From contig NC_016584.1 in the NCBI RefSeq assembly GCF_000235605.1, forward strand, positions 2,592,001-2,656,000: 64,000 bases of DNA, in the 5' to 3' direction. Of this stretch, positions 35,005-43,186 are shown in pieces; the first letter of the stretch is position 1; the number at the start of each line of letters is the position of its first letter. Under the pieces are notes generated by a model, which saw only the letters and a program-made list of their open reading frames with translations, did no database searches and was not told the origin of the DNA. Both the position numbers and the translations under genes were made by a program. Source of the DNA: Desulfosporosinus orientis DSM 765. Its GTDB lineage: Bacteria; Bacillota; Desulfitobacteriia; Desulfitobacteriales; Desulfitobacteriaceae.

Positions 35005-36192
35005 ATGAAAAAGGTTAAGATTGTCATTGGAGCAAACTTTGGTGATGAAGGCAAGGGCTTGTTGACCGACTATTTCTGTTCTGAATTCCCTGCCCGGGAA
35101 AAGGTGCTGAACGTAAGGTTTAACGGCGGAGCCCAGGCAGGGCACACTGTGGTTAAAGCAGACGGGAGAAGACATGTTTTCAGCCATTTTGGCTCAGGCA
35201 GTTTTAACGAAAACAATCTCACCTACCTCTCCCGTTACTTCATTCTTAATCCTATGCTCTTCGTTAAAGAGTACAAAGTCCTGGAAAGTAAGGGGGTTGT
35301 GCCAAGGGTATACATCCATAAGGATTGCCTTGTTACCTTCCCTTGCGATGTCATGATCAATCAGATGGCCGAGGCTCACAGGGATAAAAACAGGCATGGA
35401 AGCTGTGGGGTAGGCATTTATGAGACCATCAAGCGAACAAGCAATCACCGGAAAACAACCATAGGGTATATCCAAGAGAACTTCGACAAATTGGCCGACA
35501 TGATCGCCAACACCATTCAGGTATATGTTCCCAAACGCTTAGACGAGTTGAATACGGAATTAACGGATAGGGAATGGGAGCTGATCCAAAACGATAACAT
35601 CACCGAAAACTATATCGCAGACTTAGGGTTTATGCTTAAGCATACGGTAATAGCAGACGATAATATTATTAATGAATACGACAACATTGTCTTCGAGGGC
35701 GCTCAAGGATTACTCCTGGATGCGGATAATATGGAATATTACCCCCATCTGACACCCTCCCACACCGGTCTTAAAAATGCCATACAGATATTAAGCGCTG
35801 TCGATGCCTGCGATCTTTCCCTGTGCTATGTAACCAGATCTTACTTTACGAGACACGGGGCCGGTCTATTTAAGACAGAGTGTGATAGGACCAACATTAA
35901 ACCGGAGGGCTTAAGGGATAAAACAAATCAGACCAATGCCTATCAAGGCAGCTTTAGATATGGCTATTTCGATATGGCTGCTTTCCGGCACTCAGTGGAA
36001 AAGGATTTGGGGTTTTTAAACCGGAGAGCTGGGGTAGAGTTAGCCGTTACCCACTTAGACGAGACAGATGGATTCTTAATCACGGATAGTGAAAAGTTTG
36101 AAGTCGCTGATTTGTTAAAAATTATGAATCTAAATACCTGTTATAGTTCATATGGAGAAAAGGCAGAGGATATCCAATGCTCTGTTCTTTGA
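35005..36192 (+). CDS. Divergent adenylosuccinate synthetase-like enzyme
   Basis: 395 aa against about 430 for housekeeping PurA. The GTP/IMP motif G-D-E-G-K-G at residues 13-18 keeps the catalytic Asp, and A-Q-A-G-H-T at 43-48 keeps the catalytic His. R-H-G-A-G-L-F-K-T-E corresponds to the R-x-G-x-G-P-F-P-T-E loop. The serine/threonine-rich IMP loop T-S-S-N-T-T of PurA reads T-P-S-H-T-G, and the C-terminal guanine-binding part is much altered. It should ligate an amino acid to a purine-like nucleotide, but with different partners. It ends the four-gene operon; no other purine gene is nearby. Confidence 0.75.
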   Translation: MKKVKIVIGANFGDEGKGLLTDYFCSEFPAREKVLNVRFNGGAQAGHTVVKADGRRHVFSHFGSGSFNENNLTYLSRYFILNPMLFVKEYKVLESKGVVPRVYIHKDCLVTFPCDVMINQMAEAHRDKNRHGSCGVGIYETIKRTSNHRKTTIGYIQENFDKLADMIANTIQVYVPKRLDELNTELTDREWELIQNDNITENYIADLGFMLKHTVIADDNIINEYDNIVFEGAQGLLLDADNMEYYPHLTPSHTGLKNAIQILSAVDACDLSLCYVTRSYFTRHGAGLFKTECDRTNIKPEGLRDKTNQTNAYQGSFRYGYFDMAAFRHSVEKDLGFLNRRAGVELAVTHLDETDGFLITDSEKFEVADLLKIMNLNTCYSSYGEKAEDIQCSVL

Positions 36193-36222
36193 CCATTACT
36201 TAAGATTTTATTAGATAAGGTT

Positions 36223-37017
36223 CTAAACCGGAAGCTGATAATATGGAATAAACTGAGAAGGGACAAACCCAAGTCGTTGAGCTAACTGGTATGATGAAAT
36301 ATTTCCTAGTCGGCATGCCCAAATAGGTACCAGACTATTTTCCAGACAGTAATTTATAAGAGCAGAACAAACACATAAAGCAAACCCTTTGCCTCTGTAC
36401 TTTTCCCGGGTCTCAATCCCAATTTCAAGTTGGTTATTGATTATAAATGATGAAAATGCCGTAGAGGCCACTTCTCCGTCACATATTAGGCTATAACCTA
36501 TTCCTGATTCTTGAAAGTGATCTTCATCATTCCAGAAATACTTTGGGATAACGTTCCCATGAAAATTCCGGAAAATTTCTTTAGTAGTACGTAGGATTTC
36601 GTATTCTGGTTTATTGAGTGGCTTATTTAGTTCCTTATATTTATTAAAATCGAAAATAAAGTTTACCCTTGTATTCCTAACCACTCTGTTGGTATGTGAG
36701 CCCAAAATCATCTCTAGTTGTCTGCTCCATGAGGTGGGAAATACTTGTAACCACTCATCCTTGATCCTGACATTATCCCTGTTTATTAAATACGAACATA
36801 AAGTTTCATTAAATTTTTCACTTTTCATATTGCCAAATAACAACGACATTCCATAAGGATGGGCAATATAAAATACTTTGGGTTCTTTATCACTATCGGC
36901 ATAAACCGAGCCGTCTACATGTCCATATATAACTGATTTAGCGAATAAGGTGTTGATGGTTAGTTTTTCTAATGGCTCAATGACTTTGGCATAATCATTA
37001 ACTTCAAGCTTTATCAT
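36223..37017 (-). CDS. GNAT-family N-acetyltransferase
   Basis: 264 aa. The C-terminal 110 residues carry the acetyl-CoA fold, with E-K-Y-R-G-K-G-F-A near residue 210 as the R/Q-x-x-G-x-G/A motif. The N-terminal half has no motif I recognise, as in clostridial proteins of the GNAT_acetyltran (PF12746) type. AGGAGG precedes the ATG. It is divergent from the MocR-type regulator, which may control it, and convergent with the PurA-like gene, whose stop lies 30 bases away without a visible terminator. The substrate is unknown. Confidence 0.75.
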   Translation of the reverse strand: MIKLEVNDYAKVIEPLEKLTINTLFAKSVIYGHVDGSVYADSDKEPKVFYIAHPYGMSLLFGNMKSEKFNETLCSYLINRDNVRIKDEWLQVFPTSWSRQLEMILGSHTNRVVRNTRVNFIFDFNKYKELNKPLNKPEYEILRTTKEIFRNFHGNVIPKYFWNDEDHFQESGIGYSLICDGEVASTAFSSFIINNQLEIGIETREKYRGKGFALCVCSALINYCLENSLVPIWACRLGNISSYQLAQRLGFVPSQFIPYYQLPV

Positions 37018-37103
37018 ATTGTCCTCCTTTTATGTCCGATTTTTTCGATGTTAAAATAATTTTAATAGAAGGAGGCTGGTAAAAGCTAGAAAAGAAATTT
37101 CAA

Positions 37104-37119
37104 TCTATACTGGTATAGA
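37104..37119. promoter_or_regulatory. Palindromic operator between GNAT and MocR-type genes
   Basis: TCTATAC-TG-GTATAGA, perfect 7-bp arms, 14 bases before the MocR-type start. MocR regulators often bind such sites next to their own gene. Confidence 0.5.
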
Positions 37120-37132
37120 AATGAGGTTGTAT

Positions 37133-38458
37133 ATGGCCTATAAATATGTGATAGCTGCGGATTTTATAAGAGAAAAAATCTTTTCCCGTACATATAAGCC
37201 TGGCGAAAAATTACCGTCCGTACAGAGACTTTCCAAAGAATTGTCCTATAATTCCGATACGATCGTGAAGGCGTATAAGCTCCTTGAGGATGAACACTTA
37301 ATTTATGCTTCTCCTAAAAGCGGATATTATGTTGTTAAATCCGAGGTTCAGGTTAATAAAAAGAATCACGTAATTGATATGGTAACTGCTTCTCCGCCAG
37401 ATTCCGTTAATCCATATAGGGATTTTTATCATTGTATGGAGAAAGCTATTTCCCTATATGAGAAGAAGTTATTCGAGTATTGTTCGCCCCAGGGGATGCA
37501 GGAACTGATTAATGTCTTAGCTAAACACATGGCAAACTTTCAGGTCTTTACAAAACCAAATGAAATTTTTATAACCAATGGCTCCCAACAGGCATTATAT
37601 ATTCTGGCGGCAATCCCTTTCCCCAACGGACGGACGAAAGTACTTGTTGAACAACCGACATATTCCGTTATGCTCCAGGTATTGAAGTTAACCAAAACAC
37701 CAGTTGTTGGTATTGGAAGAACACACGAAGGGATAGATCTCTCCGAGTTGGAAGCAATATTTAAGCGAGGTGATATTAAATTCTTCTACACAATGCCAAG
37801 ATATCAAAACCCTACGGGATTTTGCTATAACAGTTTGCAAAAAAAGGAGATAATCAATCTAGCCAAACAGTACGAGGTCTATATTGTTGAGGATGATTAT
37901 CTGGCAGATCTAGAGGTAGATGCAAAGGCAGATCCTATGTATGCTATAGGCGATAAGGAAAGGATAATCTATATTCGGAGTTTTTCAAAAGCACTGTTGC
38001 CGGGATTACGCTTAGGCATGGCTATCGTGCCGAAAGAACTGCAAAATGAATTTTTTATCTACAAGCGAAGTATCGATCTTAATTCCCCAATCCTGACACA
38101 AGGAGCGCTGGAAATTTATTTGCAAAGTAGTATGTACAAGTTCCATGTGCAAAGAACAAAACAATATTATCAAGAAAAGATGGAGATTTTACGGGAAGCA
38201 TGTATTCAAAATAATATTGTAAAATGTTATATTCCTCCCACAGGAATTTATGCTTGTCTAGACATAGATGGTATTTCATCCGATATTCTTGTAGACAGGC
38301 TGGCGAAGGACAATGTGCTTTTAAACAGTACGACTGGTTGTTATATCGATGGTTTCCCTCATCCGGAGAGTATACAATTATGTGTCTGTAAATCAGAAAA
38401 TGAAGATATTAAAAAAGTAATCCAGCTTATTAGTCACAAATCAGTATTTAAATCCTAG
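37133..38458 (+). CDS. MocR-type regulator (GntR HTH plus aminotransferase domain)
   Basis: 441 aa. Residues about 1-70 form a GntR winged helix (R-E-K-I-F-S-R-T-Y-K-P-G-E-K-L-P-S-V). The rest is a class I aminotransferase fold with N-P-T-G near 220 and S-F-S-K near 285 as the PLP lysine. MocR proteins use PLP as a sensor to regulate PLP, GABA or transport genes. The ATG at 37133 is favoured over 37121 by its position after GAGG. It is divergent from the GNAT gene and preceded by a palindrome. Confidence 0.85.
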   Translation: MAYKYVIAADFIREKIFSRTYKPGEKLPSVQRLSKELSYNSDTIVKAYKLLEDEHLIYASPKSGYYVVKSEVQVNKKNHVIDMVTASPPDSVNPYRDFYHCMEKAISLYEKKLFEYCSPQGMQELINVLAKHMANFQVFTKPNEIFITNGSQQALYILAAIPFPNGRTKVLVEQPTYSVMLQVLKLTKTPVVGIGRTHEGIDLSELEAIFKRGDIKFFYTMPRYQNPTGFCYNSLQKKEIINLAKQYEVYIVEDDYLADLEVDAKADPMYAIGDKERIIYIRSFSKALLPGLRLGMAIVPKELQNEFFIYKRSIDLNSPILTQGALEIYLQSSMYKFHVQRTKQYYQEKMEILREACIQNNIVKCYIPPTGIYACLDIDGISSDILVDRLAKDNVLLNSTTGCYIDGFPHPESIQLCVCKSENEDIKKVIQLISHKSVFKS

Positions 38459-38479
38459 TACATCTTCAGAGCTAAAATA

Positions 38480-38518
38480 ATGCACCCCCCTTTGAAAAAA
38501 GAGTGGGTGCATCGTTAA
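38480..38518 (+). terminator. Probable terminator of the MocR-type gene
   Basis: An 8-bp stem (38480-38487 with 38505-38512), partly extended inside, followed by CGTTAATTTTT. Confidence 0.55.
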
Positions 38519-38643
38519 TTTTTAGCAAAGATTGAGTTAGTCGTTGCAAGGAGCGGGTGCTTTCAAATTTACAAATTGTTTCTATAGTAGTATGATAAGC
38601 ATATAATAAGTATACAATATTGCTACAAAACGAGGTGTTCGGG

Positions 38644-38931
38644 ATGATGAATATCAAGCCTTCTGCGGCAATTCGAAAGAACTACAATGAGATTTCCGAG
38701 CTGTGCAAGCAGTCGGGAGAACCGGTATATCTGACCAAAAACGGAGAAGGTGATCTGGTGGTAATGGACATTAAAGCCTTTGCCAGACGTGAAAGCATGC
38801 TGCGCCTTCGGGAAAATTTGATTGCTGCGGAGGAAGACAGATTGAGCGGCAAAAAAGGCTATTCCGTTGACGAGGTGTCCAAGATGATGAAGGACGCTGT
38901 CAAGGAGGTATTGGATGGGCAACGAAAGTAA
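38644..38931 (+). CDS. Type II antitoxin, Phd/YefM family
   Basis: 95 aa. The N-terminus (P-S-A-A-I-R-K-N-Y-N-E-I-S) and the short strand with L-T-K-N-G-E-G-D-L-V-V-M match the Phd/YefM DNA-binding fold, and the C-terminal half is the flexible toxin-binding part. The start at 38644 follows GAGGTG; a second ATG is adjacent. It overlaps the toxin start by 17 bases, the usual arrangement in which antitoxin is made first and represses its own operon. Confidence 0.88.
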   Translation: MMNIKPSAAIRKNYNEISELCKQSGEPVYLTKNGEGDLVVMDIKAFARRESMLRLRENLIAAEEDRLSGKKGYSVDEVSKMMKDAVKEVLDGQRK

Positions 38932-39232
38932 GTTGTATAAAGTGATTATCTCCGATGAGGCAGCTCAAATGTTGGTATCCCATTCCCGTTTTCTTGCACA
39001 GGTTAGTGAAACAGCAGTCCTGCAACTTATTGCTGAGTTTAATGAAACAGCAAAGTCCCTGGAGAAATTTCCAGAGCGGAACCCATGGCTTTCCGACCCG
39101 CTGGTGCCATCGGGCAAATACCGCAAGCTTCTGATAGCAAAGCGGTATCTGCTGGTTTATCAGGTGAAAAACGGAACTGTATACGTAGATGCCGTAGTGG
39201 ACTGCAGGCAGGATTACGGCTGGCTTTTGTAG
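38915..39232 (+). CDS. Type II toxin, RelE/ParE superfamily
   Basis: 105 aa. The pattern Y-K-V-I-I-S-D-E-A at the start, P-L-V-P-S-G-K-Y-R-K in the middle and K-R-Y-L-L-V-Y-Q-V with final D-C-R-Q-D-Y is typical of RelE/ParE folds. RelE types cut mRNA on the ribosome and ParE types poison gyrase; the sequence does not decide. AAGGAGG lies inside the antitoxin gene just before the ATG. Confidence 0.88.
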   Translation: MGNESKLYKVIISDEAAQMLVSHSRFLAQVSETAVLQLIAEFNETAKSLEKFPERNPWLSDPLVPSGKYRKLLIAKRYLLVYQVKNGTVYVDAVVDCRQDYGWLL

Positions 39233-39242
39233 GCACTGACAT

Positions 39243-39291
39243 GTCAGGCGTATGAGTTTTTCAGAGGGCAAATCTCGGATTTGAATCATGC
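39243..39291 (-). repeat. 49-bp duplicate of the 3' part of a DmsB-type gene
   Basis: Matches 39668-39716 with a single mismatch. The source codes for the last Cys-containing part of the iron-sulfur subunit. The copy lies just beyond the toxin gene, in the same orientation, and is not expressed. Confidence 0.9.
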
Positions 39292-39321
39292 CGCTTGCTT
39301 AGCAGCTTAAATGAGAGGATT

Positions 39322-39386
39322 GAAAATTTGGTGGTTTTGAGGTCTGACTAATCTAGATTAGTTTATCTCAAAGCCGCCGAATTTTT
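39322..39386. repeat. Long palindromic element, copy 1 (terminator-like)
   Basis: An imperfect palindrome ending in a T-run, related to 51184-51245. The central 28 bases are nearly the same in both. It can serve as terminator of the toxin-antitoxin operon. Confidence 0.75.
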
Positions 39387-39532
39387 AAACTGGTGGCTGT
39401 GTGTAGAGGTCTGTTGACGCAAAGTAATGAGGCCTGTGATATGAAGACCATTGCCTCCATAAGAATAAACCTATATAATAGGAAGTAATCCATCAGTTCA
39501 TACTGACATATTATTAGTCGTTTGTTCAAAAT

Positions 39533-39578
39533 TACAAAAAAATGACCCGTTTTTTGTAGAAAGTTACAAAGAACGGGT
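39533..39578 (-). terminator. Intrinsic terminator of the second Dms-type operon
   Basis: An 8-bp stem (39542-39549 with 39571-39578) with a 21-base loop, followed on the minus strand by seven T. Confidence 0.8.
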
Positions 39579-39582
39579 CTTG

Positions 39583-40143
39583 TTATTGTATCCCTCTAAT
39601 TTTAACTCTTCTGGGAGTTAAGTAATAAACCGAGGGATTAGTAAGTCTTAAACCAGGCAGCGGTGCCGTCAGGCGTATGAGTTTTTCAGAGGGCAAATCC
39701 CGGATTTGAATCATGCGCAGGGCATCCGTCGGGCAGGCTTTTACACAGTAAGGAGATAGTCCTTGATCAATACGTTCGTGGCAGAGCTGGCATTTACTGG
39801 CCTTTCCTGTTAAAGGATGAATCTTAGGCACATTAAAGGGACAGGATGACACGCAGGATTTACAGCCGGTACATTTAGAGGGAATATGAATCACTATGCC
39901 ATCCCGGCGTTTAGCATAAGCACCATTGGGACAGACTCTCAGGCACTCGGGATTAGCACAATGATTACAGGCAACTGAAAGATAAAACTTGCGGATGCCT
40001 TCTGGATCCTGTTCATCAACCTGGCGGACAGAACGATAGGTGAGGGGGGCAGGGAGACGGTTATTGAGCTGGCAGGCGTTAACACAGGCACCGCAGCCTA
40101 AACACCGGTTGGTGTCTAAAATAAACCCTAATTGTTTAAGCGT
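39583..40143 (-). CDS. DmsB-type iron-sulfur electron-transfer subunit (second system)
   Basis: 186 aa from 40143. Four cysteine groups (C-L-G-C-G-A-C near residue 14, C-N-H-C, C-T-G-C-K-S-C, C-Q-L-C-H) bind four 4Fe-4S clusters that carry electrons to the molybdopterin subunit. Compared with the protein at 43187, the start M-S-K-Q-L-G-F aligns with T-L-K-Q-L-G-F. The codon at the start position is ACG at 40143, six bases after GGAGGGG. Either ACG is used or translation starts at an upstream TTG (40200), which would overlap the catalytic subunit gene and add 19 residues. Function should survive but expression may be low. Confidence 0.75.
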   Translation of the reverse strand, partial: TLKQLGFILDTNRCLGCGACVNACQLNNRLPAPLTYRSVRQVDEQDPEGIRKFYLSVACNHCANPECLRVCPNGAYAKRRDGIVIHIPSKCTGCKSCVSSCPFNVPKIHPLTGKASKCQLCHERIDQGLSPYCVKACPTDALRMIQIRDLPSEKLIRLTAPLPGLRLTNPSVYYLTPRRVKIRGIQ

Positions 40144-40177
40144 TGTTATCCCCTCCGTTTCAAATTTGCCAAAGTAC

Positions 40178-42214
40178 TCAGATCCTGCGCAGGTTAACAA
40201 AGGTTTCGTTTAGAGCTAATCCCGGTGCTCCGGTGGTTACCCATCCCATATCCGTGGTGTTTGACTTGAGGAGAACGTTGAGGGCTGGGGTTTTTTGTTC
40301 AATAGCCTCCTTATAGACAATAACTATCTCTGTTGAGATCATGGGATCGAGAGATACCCGGACCTGCTGGGAACCGGATTCGTTAAAGATTTCGGCCAGG
40401 TCCCCTTCCTTGAGTTTGTAGGCCTGAGCAAGTTCCGGGTTAATCGATAGTTGATAATGGTCAGGAATCTCATCCGCCTGGTAGGACTGGGAATTAATGG
40501 TTGATGTATGATGGGGGGTTAACAGGCGCAAAGGAGCATCCTTGGGAGGCTGCTGGGCAGGTAGGTAGATGGGGAGAGCCGGAAACCCCGCTGAGGCTGC
40601 CCTTGCTGAGAGGAATTCAAATCGTCCTGAAGGAGTGGCAAATTTGCGGTCCTTCCAGGCGACTGGTGACAAACCGGCCTTTATCGGATTCGCTAAAATT
40701 TCTTCAGAGGTATTTAAGGCGAGTTTCCGGAGTAAACCAGGGCTTAGTTGTTTTAAGACACTTTCCTTTTCGGAACCATGGGTGGGAAAAGTACAACTGC
40801 CTGGCTCCAGTGTATTAAGGGCTGCAGAGACATTCCAGGCAATTTCCAGATCGGAGCGGGTTTCGCCCACGGGGGGGATTGCAGGTTCATTGACGCCAAC
40901 CCAGTAATGCCAGTAGCTGGAGTTTAAGTCCCAGTGTTCGTAATGTGTAGTTACCGGCAGAAAGATGTCCGCGGCCTCAGCGGATGAGGTCAGGAAGAGG
41001 TCGTTGATCACAATCAGGTCCAGCTGCTGCACAAGCTGATGCCAGAGTTTCAGATCCGAATCTTGGGCGAGGGGGTTCCGGCCATATAACCAGAGCATAC
41101 TTAGGTGCGGATCAGTGCAGGCCAGAGCTTCTGCGGCAAACCTGTTAATATTCAACAGCCGGTCAAGCCCGGTGTTTTGGTCCTGAACTGACGGGGCGTC
41201 TGAAAATTGCCAGGTTTCAAAATGAGCATAGTTGACGCCGCCGCCTTCTTCACCGATATGGCCGGCTAAGGCCCCTAGGGCGTCGATGGCCCGCAGTGTC
41301 TGCCCTCCGTTAGAGTAACGCTGAAGGCCAAAACCGACCCAGATACAGGCCGGATGGGTTTGGCCGTATTCTCTGGCCAGTTCACGAATGGTCTCGGTTT
41401 TTACCCCAGTTATTTCGGCAGCCTTCTCCAAATCCATCTCTGAGTTTAAATAGGCGATGAATTCCTGATAGCCCAGGGAATAGTCCTCAATCTTAGGGTC
41501 GATGAGATTTTCCTCGGCGAGAACCTTGCACATGGCCAGGGCAAGTAAGCCATCCGTACCCGGCTTTACTTGGATAAAGCTATGGGATCTGGCAGCAGTG
41601 GCACTAAGGTGGGTATCGAAACAGACAACCGTCGCCCCCCGGTCGATAGCGTCAAAAATAACAGACATCTGATGGATCGCTGTCCATGCCGGATTAACCC
41701 CCCAAAGCCAAATCAGCTTAGCTTTGCCCATAGACTGGGGATCGGAACAGACAAATCTGCCGAAATCAAAGGTCTGAGCATCGATACCGGCGGACCAGCA
41801 AGGGGAGCCCACTGCTCGGGTAGTCGGTCCAATCCCGGAAAACAGCCATTCTATGGCGTTGTGGAGAGCGCCAAAATTGCCGGAGTATTTGTTCAGCACG
41901 ATGGGCAAGGTGGAGCTGAATTTATGTTTAATATCCAAGATAGATTGAGCAATCAGCAAAAGGGCTTCGTCCCAGGAAAGCCGCTCCCAATCACCGCTGA
42001 AGCGGTGCTTTTGCCGCATGGGATATTTAATCCGCTCGGGACTGTACACTTTTTTTATGTCATGCATAGCTTTCGGACAGAGGTTACCTTTGGTATAATC
42101 GTGAGCCGGATTGCCTTCCACGGAGACCAGAAGTCCGTTGACGGTTGTGCTGATCATGCTGCAAGTATCATAACAGTTGCGCGGGCAAATATGATGGTGC
42201 TTTTGAACGCTCAT
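40178..42214 (-). CDS. DMSO reductase family molybdopterin oxidoreductase (no Tat signal)
   Basis: 678 aa. The 4Fe-4S motif C-P-R-N-C-Y-D-T-C followed by C-P-K-A near residue 46 is at the very N-terminus, and the molybdopterin-binding and C-terminal dinucleotide domains follow. There is no twin-arginine signal, so it should act in the cytoplasm unless carried by a partner. S-P-C-W-S-A-G marks the region where family members carry the metal ligand. The substrate is unknown. GGAGG precedes the ATG. It forms a two-gene operon with a DmsB-type subunit and has no membrane anchor gene. Confidence 0.85.
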   Translation of the reverse strand: MSVQKHHHICPRNCYDTCSMISTTVNGLLVSVEGNPAHDYTKGNLCPKAMHDIKKVYSPERIKYPMRQKHRFSGDWERLSWDEALLLIAQSILDIKHKFSSTLPIVLNKYSGNFGALHNAIEWLFSGIGPTTRAVGSPCWSAGIDAQTFDFGRFVCSDPQSMGKAKLIWLWGVNPAWTAIHQMSVIFDAIDRGATVVCFDTHLSATAARSHSFIQVKPGTDGLLALAMCKVLAEENLIDPKIEDYSLGYQEFIAYLNSEMDLEKAAEITGVKTETIRELAREYGQTHPACIWVGFGLQRYSNGGQTLRAIDALGALAGHIGEEGGGVNYAHFETWQFSDAPSVQDQNTGLDRLLNINRFAAEALACTDPHLSMLWLYGRNPLAQDSDLKLWHQLVQQLDLIVINDLFLTSSAEAADIFLPVTTHYEHWDLNSSYWHYWVGVNEPAIPPVGETRSDLEIAWNVSAALNTLEPGSCTFPTHGSEKESVLKQLSPGLLRKLALNTSEEILANPIKAGLSPVAWKDRKFATPSGRFEFLSARAASAGFPALPIYLPAQQPPKDAPLRLLTPHHTSTINSQSYQADEIPDHYQLSINPELAQAYKLKEGDLAEIFNESGSQQVRVSLDPMISTEIVIVYKEAIEQKTPALNVLLKSNTTDMGWVTTGAPGLALNETFVNLRRI

Positions 42215-42241
42215 ATTTTTTCCCCTCCTTGCAATTACCTA

Positions 42242-42255
42242 CCTTATTATTGTTC
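42242..42255 (+). promoter_or_regulatory. Shared 14-bp motif before the second Dms-type operon
   Basis: CCTTATTATTGTTC, differing at one base from 48890-48903 before the PucR-type gene, and in the same relation to the following start. It could be an operator of that regulator. Confidence 0.35.
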
Positions 42256-42294
42256 GTTGTAATTAGGATAATTCCTTTCATTATAAATAGGCAA

Positions 42295-42323
42295 TAAAAA
42301 GGCATCCGTTGGCAACGGATGCC
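42295..42323 (-). terminator. Intrinsic terminator of the DmsDABC operon
   Basis: A 10-bp perfect stem with a three-base loop, followed on the minus strand by TTTTTATT. It separates the two Dms-type operons. Confidence 0.9.
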
Positions 42324-42354
42324 GTCAAGGAGATTTTCCGCTAAAATACCCTAT

Positions 42355-43185
42355 TTACTTTAGGGCAGATATCTGGATACCAACAGCACTTAAATAGAAG
42401 AGAGCACGCCCTAAAAATTCACCGATGCCGCTGCAGACAAGTATGGTCAGGATTAGGTTTGGCTGGGCTGCTTTTTTGTTTTTAATCACCGGGTATAGGA
42501 GGATCATGGGTGCAATCCAGTTCGTGATTACCCTGATCCAGAATAAGGGGCTGGTACTGAGGAATTGTACCGTGGCCATTCCTTCGCTGCCGCCGGCATT
42601 TAGCATAGAAAGATAGAGAATATAGGTGAGCAAGCTGGCGGCAAGACAAGAGAGCGACCAATATACCAGGTAGGTGGTTTGGGCGGAAGTCAGAGATTTG
42701 CGGCCCAAAAGCAGGAGAATCAAGCCTCCTAATAAACCCGTTGTCAGGAGGAAGAAGAGGGGCGTTTGGGCACTGTCCCAGGCCGGAACACGGGGCAAAA
42801 CATAAATCATGGCACTGCTGAGAATCCCCAGAAGGCCAAGGAGGCCGGCGATTCCGGCGGCCATCCGCCGCTTGCCGTCAGGCCGGCGAATTTGGATGAA
42901 GAGATAGAGCCAAGCGGCTGCGGTCATTAAAAAGAAGAGAATCTCCCGGCTAAGCCAGGATGTGCTTAAATGAGAGACGGCGCGATAAGCCGCTTCCGGG
43001 TGCCCCAGGTGAGCCAGGGAGGCCACAAGGGCGAGAGCTAAGAGAATTCCGGAAGTGAGAGTCGCTTTTTTATATACTTTTATATCCAAAGGGGTACGGT
43101 CCAGCCACCACAAGGCCAGGAGAATGCCAATGGCGGCCTCTCCCATAACTGTGAAGATGATTAACGGCCATTCCCAAGTTCCCAT
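42355..43185 (-). CDS. DmsC-type membrane anchor subunit
   Basis: 276 aa with eight predicted membrane helices. The opening W-E-W-P-L-I-I-F-T-V and the L-A-L-V-A-S-L-A-H-L-G-H-P segment near 60 match the DMSO reductase anchor family, which takes electrons from menaquinol and passes them to the DmsB subunit. It starts one base after the DmsB-type gene, so the two are translationally coupled. It is the last gene of the operon and the only quinol-linked anchor in the window, which leaves the second system without one. Confidence 0.85.
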   Translation of the reverse strand: MGTWEWPLIIFTVMGEAAIGILLALWWLDRTPLDIKVYKKATLTSGILLALALVASLAHLGHPEAAYRAVSHLSTSWLSREILFFLMTAAAWLYLFIQIRRPDGKRRMAAGIAGLLGLLGILSSAMIYVLPRVPAWDSAQTPLFFLLTTGLLGGLILLLLGRKSLTSAQTTYLVYWSLSCLAASLLTYILYLSMLNAGGSEGMATVQFLSTSPLFWIRVITNWIAPMILLYPVIKNKKAAQPNLILTILVCSGIGEFLGRALFYLSAVGIQISALK

Positions 43186-43186
43186 G

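Noticed and set aside
35005-36192. Phage-type PurZ (2-aminoadenine pathway)
   Set aside because: As I recall, PurZ replaces the catalytic Asp of G-D-E-G-K-G, which is kept here, and no phage genes or DNA polymerase are nearby.
39233-39582. CRISPR-like or phage attachment signal from the repeats near the toxin-antitoxin pair
   Set aside because: The repeats are one gene-end copy and one palindromic element; there are no spaced arrays, integrase or tRNA.
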